Shown here in pieces: positions 1-6,623 of a DNA stretch of 17,505 bases (position 1 is its first letter; every line of letters starts with the position of its first letter). Below the pieces are notes generated by a model, which was given only the letters and a program-made list of their open reading frames with translations, was not told the DNA's origin and did not search any database. Origin of the DNA: an uncultured Synergistales bacterium (GTDB taxonomy: Bacteria; Synergistota; Synergistia; Synergistales; Aminobacteriaceae). Where the stretch lies: NCBI GenBank assembly GCA_905233295.1, contig CAJODX010000010.1, forward strand, positions 1 to 17,505, written 5' to 3'. Both the position numbers and the translations under genes were made by a program.

Positions 1-116
1 TGAATTGCATTTCATGTATAATAATAAACAGGAAGAGAAAAATATCTGAAAAGACATAGCCAGATTTGCAGAGTTTTTCGATTAAAAACAGATTTTTTCG
101 CACATCAATGAAAATG

Positions 117-144
117 AATTGTAAACCTACCTAAGTTTACAATT
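117..144. promoter_or_regulatory. Perfect 10-bp inverted repeat, candidate operator or weak terminator
   Basis: AATTGTAAAC (117-126) and GTTTACAATT (135-144) are exact reverse complements separated by 8 bases. The two-fold symmetry suggests an operator for a dimeric regulator. The half-site resembles that of BirA operators, but the gap is much shorter than the 15-16 bases usual for BirA. As RNA, the plus-strand hairpin is followed by GGAATTTTT, so a weak terminator is also possible. The gene it would serve is not in the window. Confidence 0.4.
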
Positions 145-179
145 GGAATTTTTCAAAATTTTTTCGATAAAAAAAAATT

Positions 180-201
180 TTTGCCACAACATTTGCCACA
201 A
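180..201. repeat. Tandem direct repeat of TTGCCACAAC
   Basis: The ten-base unit TTGCCACAAC occurs twice within about 21 bases, with a short AT spacer between the copies. On the minus strand it falls in a 24-codon frame that reads two Cys-Cys-Gly-Lys units and then stops. That frame is too short to call a gene. The repeat could be a protein-binding site or a relic of a lost gene end. No function can be assigned. Confidence 0.35.
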
Positions 202-370
202 CAAAAATATAAAAATTTTTTAGCATTCATAAAATTTCACAAAGAAAAATTTTTCGATAACTTTATGATTTTTTCTTGCGTCTGTAATTTTTCTCTCCAT
301 GTGTGTGTTATTTATACATGAAGCGCAACTCAGCTTACAGAAGCGAAAGTCTTCCTGCGAATTTTGATAA

Positions 371-427
371 AAAAGATAAAAAAAGAGGAGAGCCTGCATT
401 GAAACTCTCCTCCGAAATTTTTTTTTT
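371..427. terminator. Bidirectional Rho-independent terminator after citF
   Basis: GAGGAGAG (385-392) and CTCTCCTC (405-412) form a perfect 8-bp stem with a 12-base loop. On the minus strand the stem is followed by a T-rich tail (complement of 371-384), which would end the citDEF transcript about 20 bases past the citF stop codon. On the plus strand it is followed by ten T residues (418-427), so it should also stop transcription arriving from the left. Confidence 0.85.
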
Positions 428-429
428 AA

Positions 430-2001
430 TTAAAACTCAAATGGCTTAATTTCTTTTACAACGTCAAGAATCGTTCCGTCGCGTGCCTCAAGGATTGCCA
501 CGACTTTGTCTTTAAACTGAAGGTCATCGGGTTTGCCAACAAGCGAGTAGGCTTTTTCCTGAAGCTGTTTAATGGGTACGTGTTTGATTCCGGCAGCGTC
601 AAGAGCTTCGATGATGTCTTTGCGTCTCGGGTTGACAGCCGTGCCGTAGTCCGTAACAACAACATCAACGCAGTCGCCCGGTGTCGTTACAGTAACAACA
701 TGTTCGCAAATTGTTGCCATACGTCCGCGTGTCAAAGGCGTAACGATAACGCAGCATTTCGCGCCTTCAGCAGTGTCGGGGTGTCCGCCGGGTGCGCCGC
801 GCAGAACTCCGTCAGAACCTGTGATAACGTTGACGTTAAAGTCTGTGTCAACTTCAAGTGCTGCGAGGACAACAAAGTCAAGTTTGTTGACGAACGCGCC
901 TTTGTTCGCAGGGTTGGCATATTCACTCGCTGTCATCTCAAAATGATTCGGATTCGTGCGGATGTCTTCGATTGCTCCTGTGTCAAAATCCTGAACGTCG
1001 ATGATTTTTCCGACTTTGCCTTTTCTCTGAAGTTCGCAGATTGCCGCGGTGATGCCTCCGATTGCCCATGCCATTTTGATTCCCTTTGCGTCCATCAAAG
1101 GCTCAAGGAATCTGTTGACTGCAAGTGAAGGTCCGCCTGCACCCGTCTGGAATGAAAATCCGTCTTTGAACCAAGGACATGCCGCGATGACTTTTGCTGT
1201 ATTCTCAGCCATCATCAAGTCGCGAGGGTTCTGGGTCATTCTTGCAGCCGCGCTTGCAATTTTCTTCGGATTTCCGATTTCGTCAACTTTTACAACGTAA
1301 TCGACATTAACTCCGTGAATGCTGGGCGGGAAATTCGGATAAGGAACAAGCGTGTCCGTGATAACGACAACCTTATCAGCGTATTCCGAATCCGGAACAG
1401 CGTATGAAAGGACACCACAGTCTCCTTTGCCGCCGAGTGCTCTTGCGTTGCCGTATTCATCTGAAGTCGGTGCGCCTATAAAAGCTACGTCAATGTGAAC
1501 ATCGCCTTCTTCAATGGCTCTGACTCTGCCGCCGTGCGAACGTAAAATCGCCGGAGTTTTTAATTTTCCATGTGAAACGACATCGCCCATCTTGCCGCGA
1601 ATACCTGAAGTCTGAATGCCCGTAACGATGCCTTTTTCAATATATTCGGCGATAGGGTCGTGAGCATCTCCGAGACTTGAAGCCGCGATTGTGATGTCTT
1701 TAATGCCGAGGTCAACGATTTCTTTCATTACCATGTTGACGATATAATCGCCGTTTCTGAAATGGTGATGGAAAGAGACTGTCATACCGTCTTTAATGCC
1801 GCAGGCTATGACAGCATCGCGAATCGAAGGAAGAATTTTGCTTTCCTGCGGATTCTCGTAAATTTTTGTTGTGGGACCGGCTTTTTTGATATATTTGCCG
1901 TCTCTGTAACCTTTTCCCTGATAAGGTTCGTATTTTCTGCCGTTCTTTAATTCAACGGCTAATGCCTCTGCGGGTATCTCTCTTCCAACTGCGTTTTTCA
2001 T
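430..2001 (-). CDS. citF: Citrate lyase alpha subunit (citrate:acetyl-ACP transferase)
   Basis: This 523-residue protein matches citrate lyase alpha subunits throughout and is close to their usual length (about 510). The alpha subunit transfers the acyl carrier from acetyl to citrate (EC 2.8.3.10), forming citryl-ACP for the beta subunit. It belongs to the CoA-transferase-like fold and acts in the cytoplasm in anaerobic citrate fermentation. Family-typical stretches include SFHHHFRNGD near residue 76 and several glycine-rich loops, such as GAGGPS in the middle of the protein. The ATG at 2001 follows GAGGGGG about 10 bases upstream, which overlaps the last codons of citE, so translation is probably coupled. 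It is the last gene of the operon, with a terminator just beyond. No truncation or frameshift was seen. Confidence 0.95.
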   Translation of the reverse strand: MKNAVGREIPAEALAVELKNGRKYEPYQGKGYRDGKYIKKAGPTTKIYENPQESKILPSIRDAVIACGIKDGMTVSFHHHFRNGDYIVNMVMKEIVDLGIKDITIAASSLGDAHDPIAEYIEKGIVTGIQTSGIRGKMGDVVSHGKLKTPAILRSHGGRVRAIEEGDVHIDVAFIGAPTSDEYGNARALGGKGDCGVLSYAVPDSEYADKVVVITDTLVPYPNFPPSIHGVNVDYVVKVDEIGNPKKIASAAARMTQNPRDLMMAENTAKVIAACPWFKDGFSFQTGAGGPSLAVNRFLEPLMDAKGIKMAWAIGGITAAICELQRKGKVGKIIDVQDFDTGAIEDIRTNPNHFEMTASEYANPANKGAFVNKLDFVVLAALEVDTDFNVNVITGSDGVLRGAPGGHPDTAEGAKCCVIVTPLTRGRMATICEHVVTVTTPGDCVDVVVTDYGTAVNPRRKDIIEALDAAGIKHVPIKQLQEKAYSLVGKPDDLQFKDKVVAILEARDGTILDVVKEIKPFEF

Positions 2002-2004
2002 AAT

Positions 2005-2922
2005 TTAAAGATCCCCCTCGTAAATTCCGCTGGCTTTTGCTAATTTAATGACGCGTTCTGCGCCGGGTACAAAAGCGATGTCTATCATTTTTCCGTTATC
2101 GAGTGTGAAAACTCCTACGCCTTCACTTGCATGTTCGCGGTAGGCACGGACGATTTTCTCTGCTTCGGCGATTTCCTTCTGTGAAGGTGCAAGCATTTCG
2201 TGAACGATAGGAATCTGTTTCGGGTTGATCAATGATTTTCCGTCAAATCCCATTTCAACGTTCTGTTTGACTTCAGCTCTGAAGCCTTCATCGTCATTAA
2301 GATTCGTGAAGACTGTATCGAAGCACTGAATACCTGCCGCTCTTGCAGCGTTCAGCATAAGACCTCTGGCAAAAAGCATTTCGATTCCGCCGGGAATGAC
2401 TTTTACCTGCATACATTTGCGGTAGTCGCCGCCGCTCAATGCAACGCCGAAAAGTCTGGGTGAAGCCTTGCAGATTTCGTATGCGTTCAAAACTCCCTTA
2501 GGACTTTCAAGAGCCGCCATTAATAATGTTCTGCCGACTTCAACGCCAAATTCTTTTTCAGCTTCGGTTACAGCCTGATCAACTGTGATAACGTCCTGCG
2601 CGCTTTCAGTCTTTGCGATTCTGATTCCGTCGCAGCCGCCCGCAACACAGACACGAATATCTTCTTTCCAGTGCGGTGTGTCAAGTCCGTTGATTCTCAC
2701 GATGACTTCAGTGTCGCCGTAATCAATCGTCTTTAAGGCGTGATAAAGTGAAAATCTTGCGCTGTCTTTCTGGTTTTCAGCTACTGCGTCCTCAAGGTCA
2801 AGCATGATTGAGTCCGCGCCATAAATGTAAGCGTCTTTAATCAATCCGGGCTTCTGCGCGTTCATAAACATCATTGTGCGGCGAAGGCGGAATTTTTCGG
2901 GTTTCGGTCTTGGAAGACTCAT
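2005..2922 (-). CDS. citE: Citrate lyase beta subunit (citryl-ACP lyase)
   Basis: CitE cleaves citryl-ACP into oxaloacetate and acetyl-ACP (EC 4.1.3.34). The protein belongs to the HpcH/HpaI aldolase family: an RRTMMFMNA segment near the N-terminus, DSIMLDLEDAV with its acidic metal-site residues, and AALESPKGVLNAYEI are all visible. The reading frame is open from an ATG at 2943, but I place the start at the ATG at 2922. That start has a GGGAGG Shine-Dalgarno at 2935-2940, overlaps the citD stop codon as TAATG, and gives 305 residues beginning MSLPRPKPEK, the usual CitE length. The longer start would add seven residues unlike the family and overlap citD by 22 bases. Translational coupling to citD is likely. 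Confidence 0.95.
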   Translation of the reverse strand: MSLPRPKPEKFRLRRTMMFMNAQKPGLIKDAYIYGADSIMLDLEDAVAENQKDSARFSLYHALKTIDYGDTEVIVRINGLDTPHWKEDIRVCVAGGCDGIRIAKTESAQDVITVDQAVTEAEKEFGVEVGRTLLMAALESPKGVLNAYEICKASPRLFGVALSGGDYRKCMQVKVIPGGIEMLFARGLMLNAARAAGIQCFDTVFTNLNDDEGFRAEVKQNVEMGFDGKSLINPKQIPIVHEMLAPSQKEIAEAEKIVRAYREHASEGVGVFTLDNGKMIDIAFVPGAERVIKLAKASGIYEGDL

Positions 2923-3230
2923 TATCTGATTACACCTCCCCAATCAAATTTGCCGTCCATATCGCACTGGCATCCGCGATAGAACGCACATTCAACGCGC
3001 GCTTTGATAGTGCAGTCGAGTGCACCGTGGTCATTTACAATGACTTTCGCGCTCTTTACGCCAAGCCTTTCAAGCGACTCTAAAACAGTGGCTTTAATCT
3101 GCCTGCCGTACTGATTAATTACAGAGCTTTCAAGCGTTAAATCAATTTTGCCGTCATTAGTCGGCTCAAGCGTTACCATTACGTCGCTCGATTCGAGAGT
3201 TCCGGCAGTTCCAGCCGCTTTTAACTCCAT
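2922..3230 (-). CDS. citD: Citrate lyase acyl carrier protein (gamma subunit)
   Basis: This 102-residue protein is the acyl carrier of the citrate lyase complex. It carries the 2'-(5''-phosphoribosyl)-3'-dephospho-CoA prosthetic group on a serine. The sequence GTLESSDVMV places a serine at residue 14, the conserved attachment position. Size and overall sequence fit the family. The ATG is preceded by GGAGGTG about 9 bases upstream. It is the first gene of a citD-citE-citF operon. The genes needed for its maturation (citC, citX, citG) are not found on either side in this window, so they must lie elsewhere if the enzyme is active. Confidence 0.95.
   Translation of the reverse strand: MELKAAGTAGTLESSDVMVTLEPTNDGKIDLTLESSVINQYGRQIKATVLESLERLGVKSAKVIVNDHGALDCTIKARVECAFYRGCQCDMDGKFDWGGVIR
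2933..2940 (-). promoter_or_regulatory. Ribosome binding site that fixes the citE start
   Basis: On the minus strand GGGAGGTG lies inside the last codons of citD (Gly-Gly-Val) and ends about 10 bases before the ATG at 2922. It selects that ATG over the upstream in-frame ATG at 2943 and couples citE translation to citD. Confidence 0.8.
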
Positions 3231-3289
3231 TTAAGAGAACACCTCCGTAACAAAGTCTTGAAAAAATTTTTATGGAAAATATTTTGTTA

Positions 3290-3298
3290 ATTCTATCA
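3290..3298 (-). promoter_or_regulatory. Candidate extended -10 promoter of citDEF
   Basis: On the minus strand TGATAGAAT (3298-3290) is an extended -10 element (TGn followed by TAGAAT). Transcription would start near 3283, leaving a leader of about 53 bases before citD. No good -35 hexamer is seen at the normal distance. The same TGATAGAAT occurs upstream of the HAD gene at 5735-5743. Confidence 0.45.
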
Positions 3299-3322
3299 CA
3301 GAAAAATTTTTCCTGAATGATA

Positions 3323-4771
3323 TTAATCTCGCGGCATAACTCCGAGCGCGTAGCTGATTTTTCTTTCGCGTCCGTCCGAAGGTGAATTATAAATTTTTCC
3401 GTTTATTATTATCTCCGTAGAGCCGCCGCCGTCGAGGTTCAATGCGTATGAAACTCCATTTGAACGCAAAATTTCCGTGAGTTCCGAAATCGTTGCTCCC
3501 GAAGCGTGAAGTCCGCTGCGTCCGTCAACAGCAACGAAAATCCAATCACCGTTTTCGTTCAGACCGACAGCAGAACGCGGATGCCTTACAGCCGTCAGCG
3601 AGTTATTAAAATCTTCTTGGACTGTCGAAGGGAAACCGTCTTCAAGCAGCAACGGACCTGCCTGAATTATATTTTCCATGTCGTACCATCCGTTGATTTC
3701 TTCAGGTGAGATAACCTGAAATGCCGCTTCGTCATCATCGTTCCAGCCAAGACAGCCGCGCCCGTCGTGAGCTTCGCTGACGAGTTCACCGTTAATCTTT
3801 AACGCGCCTATCGGATAGCCGCGCCCCGGATTTGTTACTGCGAAAAATCCCGCGTTGATTGAAGCCCTTGAGCCGTGTTGTTTTGCAAGTTGCGACAGGG
3901 GCAATAAATCTTTCGTGCTGTTCTTTGATATTAAAGGCGAAATTTTCCAGAATGTCGGATCGATTACCAGCATCACCCAGAATTTCGGAACGATACTTGT
4001 ATTAACGTTCGCTAAAGACGGAAGAACTCTGAATGACAAGCCGCGCGATTTTGCGATTGAAATTAATTTTTTTATATCGTGATAGCTTTCGAGTTTTGCT
4101 GTACGTACACCGAAAAGACCTTCAAAGCTGAAGACGCTCGCTTCAATGCCGGAAGATTTCAGAGATTTTTTGAGCGTGTCTGCGGCAGGACGCGTTTTGA
4201 TACCGTCAGCATAAAATCTCCAGCCCGGTATTCCGGTCGGAACTCCCTCGCGGTGAATAAAAACTTTCAAGCCTTCAAGAGGATTCCTTACCATGTCTAA
4301 AGTTAAATTTTTGCTGGCGTTACTGACACGCGACATTAAAATCTGAAATTCTTTTGCGCTCAATGAATTTTTTCCGTTGAATTTTTTTGATTTCGTGAAA
4401 ATAACGGGATTCATATTTGACGCAACGACAAGACAGCCGCGTTCATACGGAGATAAATTTCTGTCATCTTCAAAGCCGGTCGGATAATCTGAAAAAATTC
4501 CGGCTTCAAATGAAAGTCCGAGACTTTGAATTATCCATCGAAGAGCTTCAGAGCGTGTTACATTTTTCTGAACGTCATTCACGGTGTCTGTTATAAAACC
4601 TGTTCGCAGCATGAAAGCAACGGGACTTTTATTTTGAAATTCACGGCTTTCGCTCCAGTCAATACCCCTTGCGCGGAGAAGACCGCCGATAAATTCAGCT
4701 TTTGTTACTGCGTCTGCCTGATTTATATTCAGAACGAAAAATAAAATTATAAAAATAAATTTTTTCTTCAA
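3323..4771 (-). CDS. Secreted SLH-repeat protein with a phosphodiester glycosidase (NAGPA) domain
   Basis: This 482-residue protein begins with a signal peptide: KKK, a hydrophobic stretch, and a likely cleavage after ADA at residue 21. Three S-layer-homology-like segments follow (VTKAEFIGGLLRA near 22, VTRSEALRWIIQSLGL near 70, LSAKEFQILMSRV near 140), suggesting attachment to a cell-wall polymer or S-layer. A middle region near 165-255 looks like a SPOR-type fold, but this is uncertain. The C-terminal part (about 260-480) carries NAGPA-family motifs: INAGFF, RHPRSAVGL with FVAVDGR, and LNLDGGGST. These enzymes cleave sugar phosphodiester links; the substrate here is unknown. The start is a TTG at 4771 with GAGG about 10 bases upstream, and no ATG gives the signal peptide. 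Its promoter must overlap the start of the divergent RNA gene. Confidence 0.85.
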   Translation of the reverse strand: MKKKFIFIILFFVLNINQADAVTKAEFIGGLLRARGIDWSESREFQNKSPVAFMLRTGFITDTVNDVQKNVTRSEALRWIIQSLGLSFEAGIFSDYPTGFEDDRNLSPYERGCLVVASNMNPVIFTKSKKFNGKNSLSAKEFQILMSRVSNASKNLTLDMVRNPLEGLKVFIHREGVPTGIPGWRFYADGIKTRPAADTLKKSLKSSGIEASVFSFEGLFGVRTAKLESYHDIKKLISIAKSRGLSFRVLPSLANVNTSIVPKFWVMLVIDPTFWKISPLISKNSTKDLLPLSQLAKQHGSRASINAGFFAVTNPGRGYPIGALKINGELVSEAHDGRGCLGWNDDDEAAFQVISPEEINGWYDMENIIQAGPLLLEDGFPSTVQEDFNNSLTAVRHPRSAVGLNENGDWIFVAVDGRSGLHASGATISELTEILRSNGVSYALNLDGGGSTEIIINGKIYNSPSDGRERKISYALGVMPRD

Positions 4772-4782
4772 AATTTTTTTCC

Positions 4783-4809
4783 TCGATAAAAAATTTTTTC
4801 TGATATAAT
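4783..4809 (+). promoter_or_regulatory. Promoter of the 6S-like RNA
   Basis: TGATATAAT (4801-4809) is a perfect extended -10 element. TCGATA at 4783-4788 is a possible weak -35 at a short 15-base spacing. The start would fall at about 4816-4817, exactly where the closing stem of the RNA begins, which supports both calls. Confidence 0.65.
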
Positions 4810-4816
4810 CTTACTA

Positions 4817-4953
4817 TGCCCCTGCGGGTTCAGGTGATAATGAATATGTTCTGAGCCAACACTCGATTCCAGTTTAGCAAGTTGCTACAGACTTCATGTC
4901 TTTTAAGGGACGGGTCAGAACTTTCAATACACGGTTTCTGCGGAGGCATTTTT
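4817..4953 (+). ncRNA. ssrS: 6S RNA-like structured RNA
   Basis: This non-coding transcript of about 137 bases has the 6S layout: a long closing stem, a large central bubble and an inner stem. The 5' end TGCCCCTGCGGG (4817-4828) pairs with TCTGCGGAGGCA at the 3' end, 11 of 12 positions including G-U pairs. After unpaired strands of roughly 13-19 bases, GTTCTGAGCC pairs with GGTCAGAAC (7 consecutive pairs, then CC/GG). CTGCGGAGGCA resembles the CTGCGGCGGCA near the 3' end of E. coli 6S RNA, and CTGAGCC also matches its 5' arm. A T run directly follows the closing stem, giving termination. 6S RNA binds housekeeping RNA polymerase as an open-promoter mimic. It is shorter than typical 6S (160-200), and a covariance-model search would settle the family. 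SRP RNA, tmRNA and RNase P RNA hallmarks are absent. Confidence 0.65.
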
Positions 4954-5728
4954 ATTTCACGAGTCCGAGTTCGCAACATGCCTGCAGGATTCCGCCTTCG
5001 TCAATGTCATTGCAGATGAATTTCGCGGATTTTTTCACACGTTCGGACGCTCTCGCGACAGCCACGCTCATTTTCGCGTTTTCAAGCATTTCAATATCGT
5101 TCGGACCGTCTCCGAATGTTATAACATCGTTGATATTCGCGCCGCAGTGTTTCATAAAAATTTCAATGCCCCGCCATTTTGAAGTCTCAAAATTTCTCGC
5201 TTCAGTGAACGCGTTCATAAGTTCAAGCCTTACACCTTCAGGGGGATCGAAAAAAATTCCGTGTTCTTCAGTCAGATTTTTCGGCGGTATCATTATGTAA
5301 CACATCACAGCGCGTTTTAACTCGTTCATGGATTTTATGCAGTCATAACCCGCTTGAGCGTTGAAATATCTTCTGAACGCTCCTGATTTTTCGTTTGTGT
5401 AAATAAAATTCTGGTCGGCTGCGGCTGTGAGCTGAGAAAATTTTTCAGCGACCGTCAAAAATTTTTCTAAATGTTCATCAGGAAAAAATTTTTTGTAAAT
5501 TTCGATTCCGTCAAAAAAAATTTCAGAGCCGCCTGAACATACGAGATTTTTAATTTTGAATTCTTTTGCTGTCATAAAAGTCAGAAATCCTGCGCGCCCT
5601 GTGGCGATTGCCGGAACATGACCGTTTTCGCGCAAAAGTTTAACGGCTTCGAGAGTTTGTTCGGGAATATGCGGAGTGCCTGCGTGGCTTACGAGAGTGT
5701 TATCAATGTCAAAGAAAATATATTTCAT
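4952..5728 (-). CDS. Cof-type HAD-superfamily (IIB) phosphatase
   Basis: This 258-residue cytoplasmic protein is a HAD hydrolase of the Cof/IIB group, which dephosphorylates small sugar or nucleotide phosphates with Mg2+. Motif I is FFDIDNT, with the nucleophile at Asp7 and the acid/base at Asp9. IATGR serves as motif II. Motif IV is GDGPND (206-211), followed by the usual MSVAVARASERVK segment. The substrate cannot be told from sequence. The start ATG at 5728 has no Shine-Dalgarno, and a promoter predicts transcription starting at the ATG itself, so the mRNA is probably leaderless. Its stop codon lies within the terminator T tract of the convergent 6S-like RNA. Confidence 0.88.
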   Translation of the reverse strand: MKYIFFDIDNTLVSHAGTPHIPEQTLEAVKLLRENGHVPAIATGRAGFLTFMTAKEFKIKNLVCSGGSEIFFDGIEIYKKFFPDEHLEKFLTVAEKFSQLTAAADQNFIYTNEKSGAFRRYFNAQAGYDCIKSMNELKRAVMCYIMIPPKNLTEEHGIFFDPPEGVRLELMNAFTEARNFETSKWRGIEIFMKHCGANINDVITFGDGPNDIEMLENAKMSVAVARASERVKKSAKFICNDIDEGGILQACCELGLVK

Positions 5729-5734
5729 GGAAAA

Positions 5735-5762
5735 ATTCTATCAGAACGTGCTAAAATTTCAA
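5735..5762 (-). promoter_or_regulatory. Promoter of the HAD phosphatase, predicting a leaderless mRNA
   Basis: On the minus strand TTGAAA (5762-5757, one mismatch to TTGACA) is followed after 16 bases by TAGAAT (5740-5735), preceded by an extended TGA. Six bases separate the -10 from the ATG, so the expected +1 is the A of the start codon at 5728. Confidence 0.6.
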
Positions 5763-5823
5763 AACCTTATATCCTTGCGACTAAGGTTAATCTTAGCATT
5801 TTTGAATAGGGGGAAATCAGATT

Positions 5824-6570
5824 ATGTATGAAATCGTTTTGATTCGCCACGGCGAGAGCGCATGGAACAAAGAAAACAGATTTACAGGCTGGACAGACGT
5901 TCCGTTATCAGAAAAAGGTATCGAAGAAGCACGCTCGGCTGGAAAATTATTAAAAGCTGAAGGCTTTGCTTTCGATTACGCTTTCACTTCAGTTTTGAAA
6001 CGCGCAATAAAAACTCTCTGGCTTGTCCTCGAAGAGATGGACAGAATGTGGATTCCGATTCAGCATTCATGGAAATTAAATGAAAGACACTACGGAGCTT
6101 TACAGGGGCTCAACAAAGCCGATACCGCAGCAAAATACGGAGATTCACAGGTGAAAATCTGGCGGCGCAGCTATGACGTTCAGCCTCCGTTCCTTGAAAA
6201 ATCTGACGAACGTTATCCGGGTAATGACCCGAGATATAAAGGGCTTAGCGAAAATGAACTGCCTTTGACAGAGTGTCTTGCCGATACAGTCGCAAGAGTT
6301 GTTCCGTTCTGGAAAGAAAGCATCGTTCCCGAAATCAAAGCCGGAAAGAAAATCATCATCGCCGCTCACGGAAATTCACTCAGGGCACTCGTGAAATATC
6401 TCGACAACGTTTCAGAGAAAGACATTCTCGAACTCAATATCCCAACAGGCGTGCCTCTTGTCTATGAACTCAACGATGATTTTACGGCGAAATCGCACCG
6501 TTATCTCGGAGACGCTGAAGCAATCGCAAAGGCTCAGGCAGCAGTTGCAAGTCAGGGAAAAGCGAAATAA
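5824..6570 (+). CDS. gpmA: 2,3-bisphosphoglycerate-dependent phosphoglycerate mutase
   Basis: This 248-residue enzyme interconverts 3-phosphoglycerate and 2-phosphoglycerate in glycolysis and gluconeogenesis (EC 5.4.2.11). The histidine phosphatase signature LIRHGESAWN holds the phosphorylated His9. FTGWTDVPLSEKG follows, and the second catalytic histidine is His182 in AAHGNSLRAL. NERHYGALQGLNK is also typical of cofactor-dependent mutases. Length and sequence fit family members throughout. The ATG is preceded by AGGGGGA (5808-5814) about 9 bases upstream. It is transcribed divergently from the HAD gene. The shared 95-base spacer contains a small inverted repeat CTAAG/CTTAG (5780-5795) but no convincing -35/-10 pair for this gene. 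Confidence 0.95.
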   Translation: MYEIVLIRHGESAWNKENRFTGWTDVPLSEKGIEEARSAGKLLKAEGFAFDYAFTSVLKRAIKTLWLVLEEMDRMWIPIQHSWKLNERHYGALQGLNKADTAAKYGDSQVKIWRRSYDVQPPFLEKSDERYPGNDPRYKGLSENELPLTECLADTVARVVPFWKESIVPEIKAGKKIIIAAHGNSLRALVKYLDNVSEKDILELNIPTGVPLVYELNDDFTAKSHRYLGDAEAIAKAQAAVASQGKAK

Positions 6571-6623
6571 ACGCGCTTAGAAATTTTGATTTTTTATTTG
6601 TATATGGAGAGAAAGATTTAAAT

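Larger units (their letters stand above)
75..258. repeat. Three spaced copies of TTTTCGAT
   Basis: TTTTCGAT occurs at 75-82, 161-168 and 251-258, start-to-start distances of 86 and 90 bases. The last two copies extend to TTTTCGATAA and the first reads TTTTCGATTA. A similar TCGATAA lies at 4783-4789, in the 6S RNA promoter region. In DNA this AT-rich the element could arise by chance, but the similar spacing is notable. No function is assigned. Confidence 0.35.
1..384. other. AT-rich non-coding region with short repeats
   Basis: No open reading frame longer than a few dozen codons is visible on either strand here, and nothing resembles a known RNA gene. The stretch is very AT-rich and contains several small structures listed separately: a 10-bp inverted repeat (117-144), a doubled TTGCCACAAC direct repeat (about 180-200), three copies of TTTTCGAT (75-82, 161-168, 251-258), and an 11-bp inverted match, TTCATGTATAA, between 11-21 (plus) and 312-322 (minus). 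It lies downstream of the terminator of the minus-strand citrate lyase operon, so it may hold regulatory DNA for a gene left of the window. That role is inference. Confidence 0.6.

Noticed and set aside
117..144. BirA (biotin) operator
   Set aside because: The half-sites look similar, but the gap is 8 bases rather than 15-16, and no biotin gene is in the window.
580..1128. 182-codon open frame antisense to citF
   Set aside because: It lies entirely within citF on the opposite strand, is rich in Cys, Phe and Val with no recognisable domain, and citF is unmistakable.
2923..2943. Longer citE start at the ATG at 2943
   Set aside because: It overlaps citD by 22 bases, lacks a ribosome binding site and adds residues not seen in CitE; the ATG at 2922 has a strong GGGAGG and a TAATG overlap.
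3301..3314. GAAAAATTTTTC as a terminator hairpin between the SLH gene and citD
   Set aside because: The palindrome has no loop and is all A/T in the middle. The same AnTn pattern occurs throughout coding and non-coding DNA here, so it reflects base composition.
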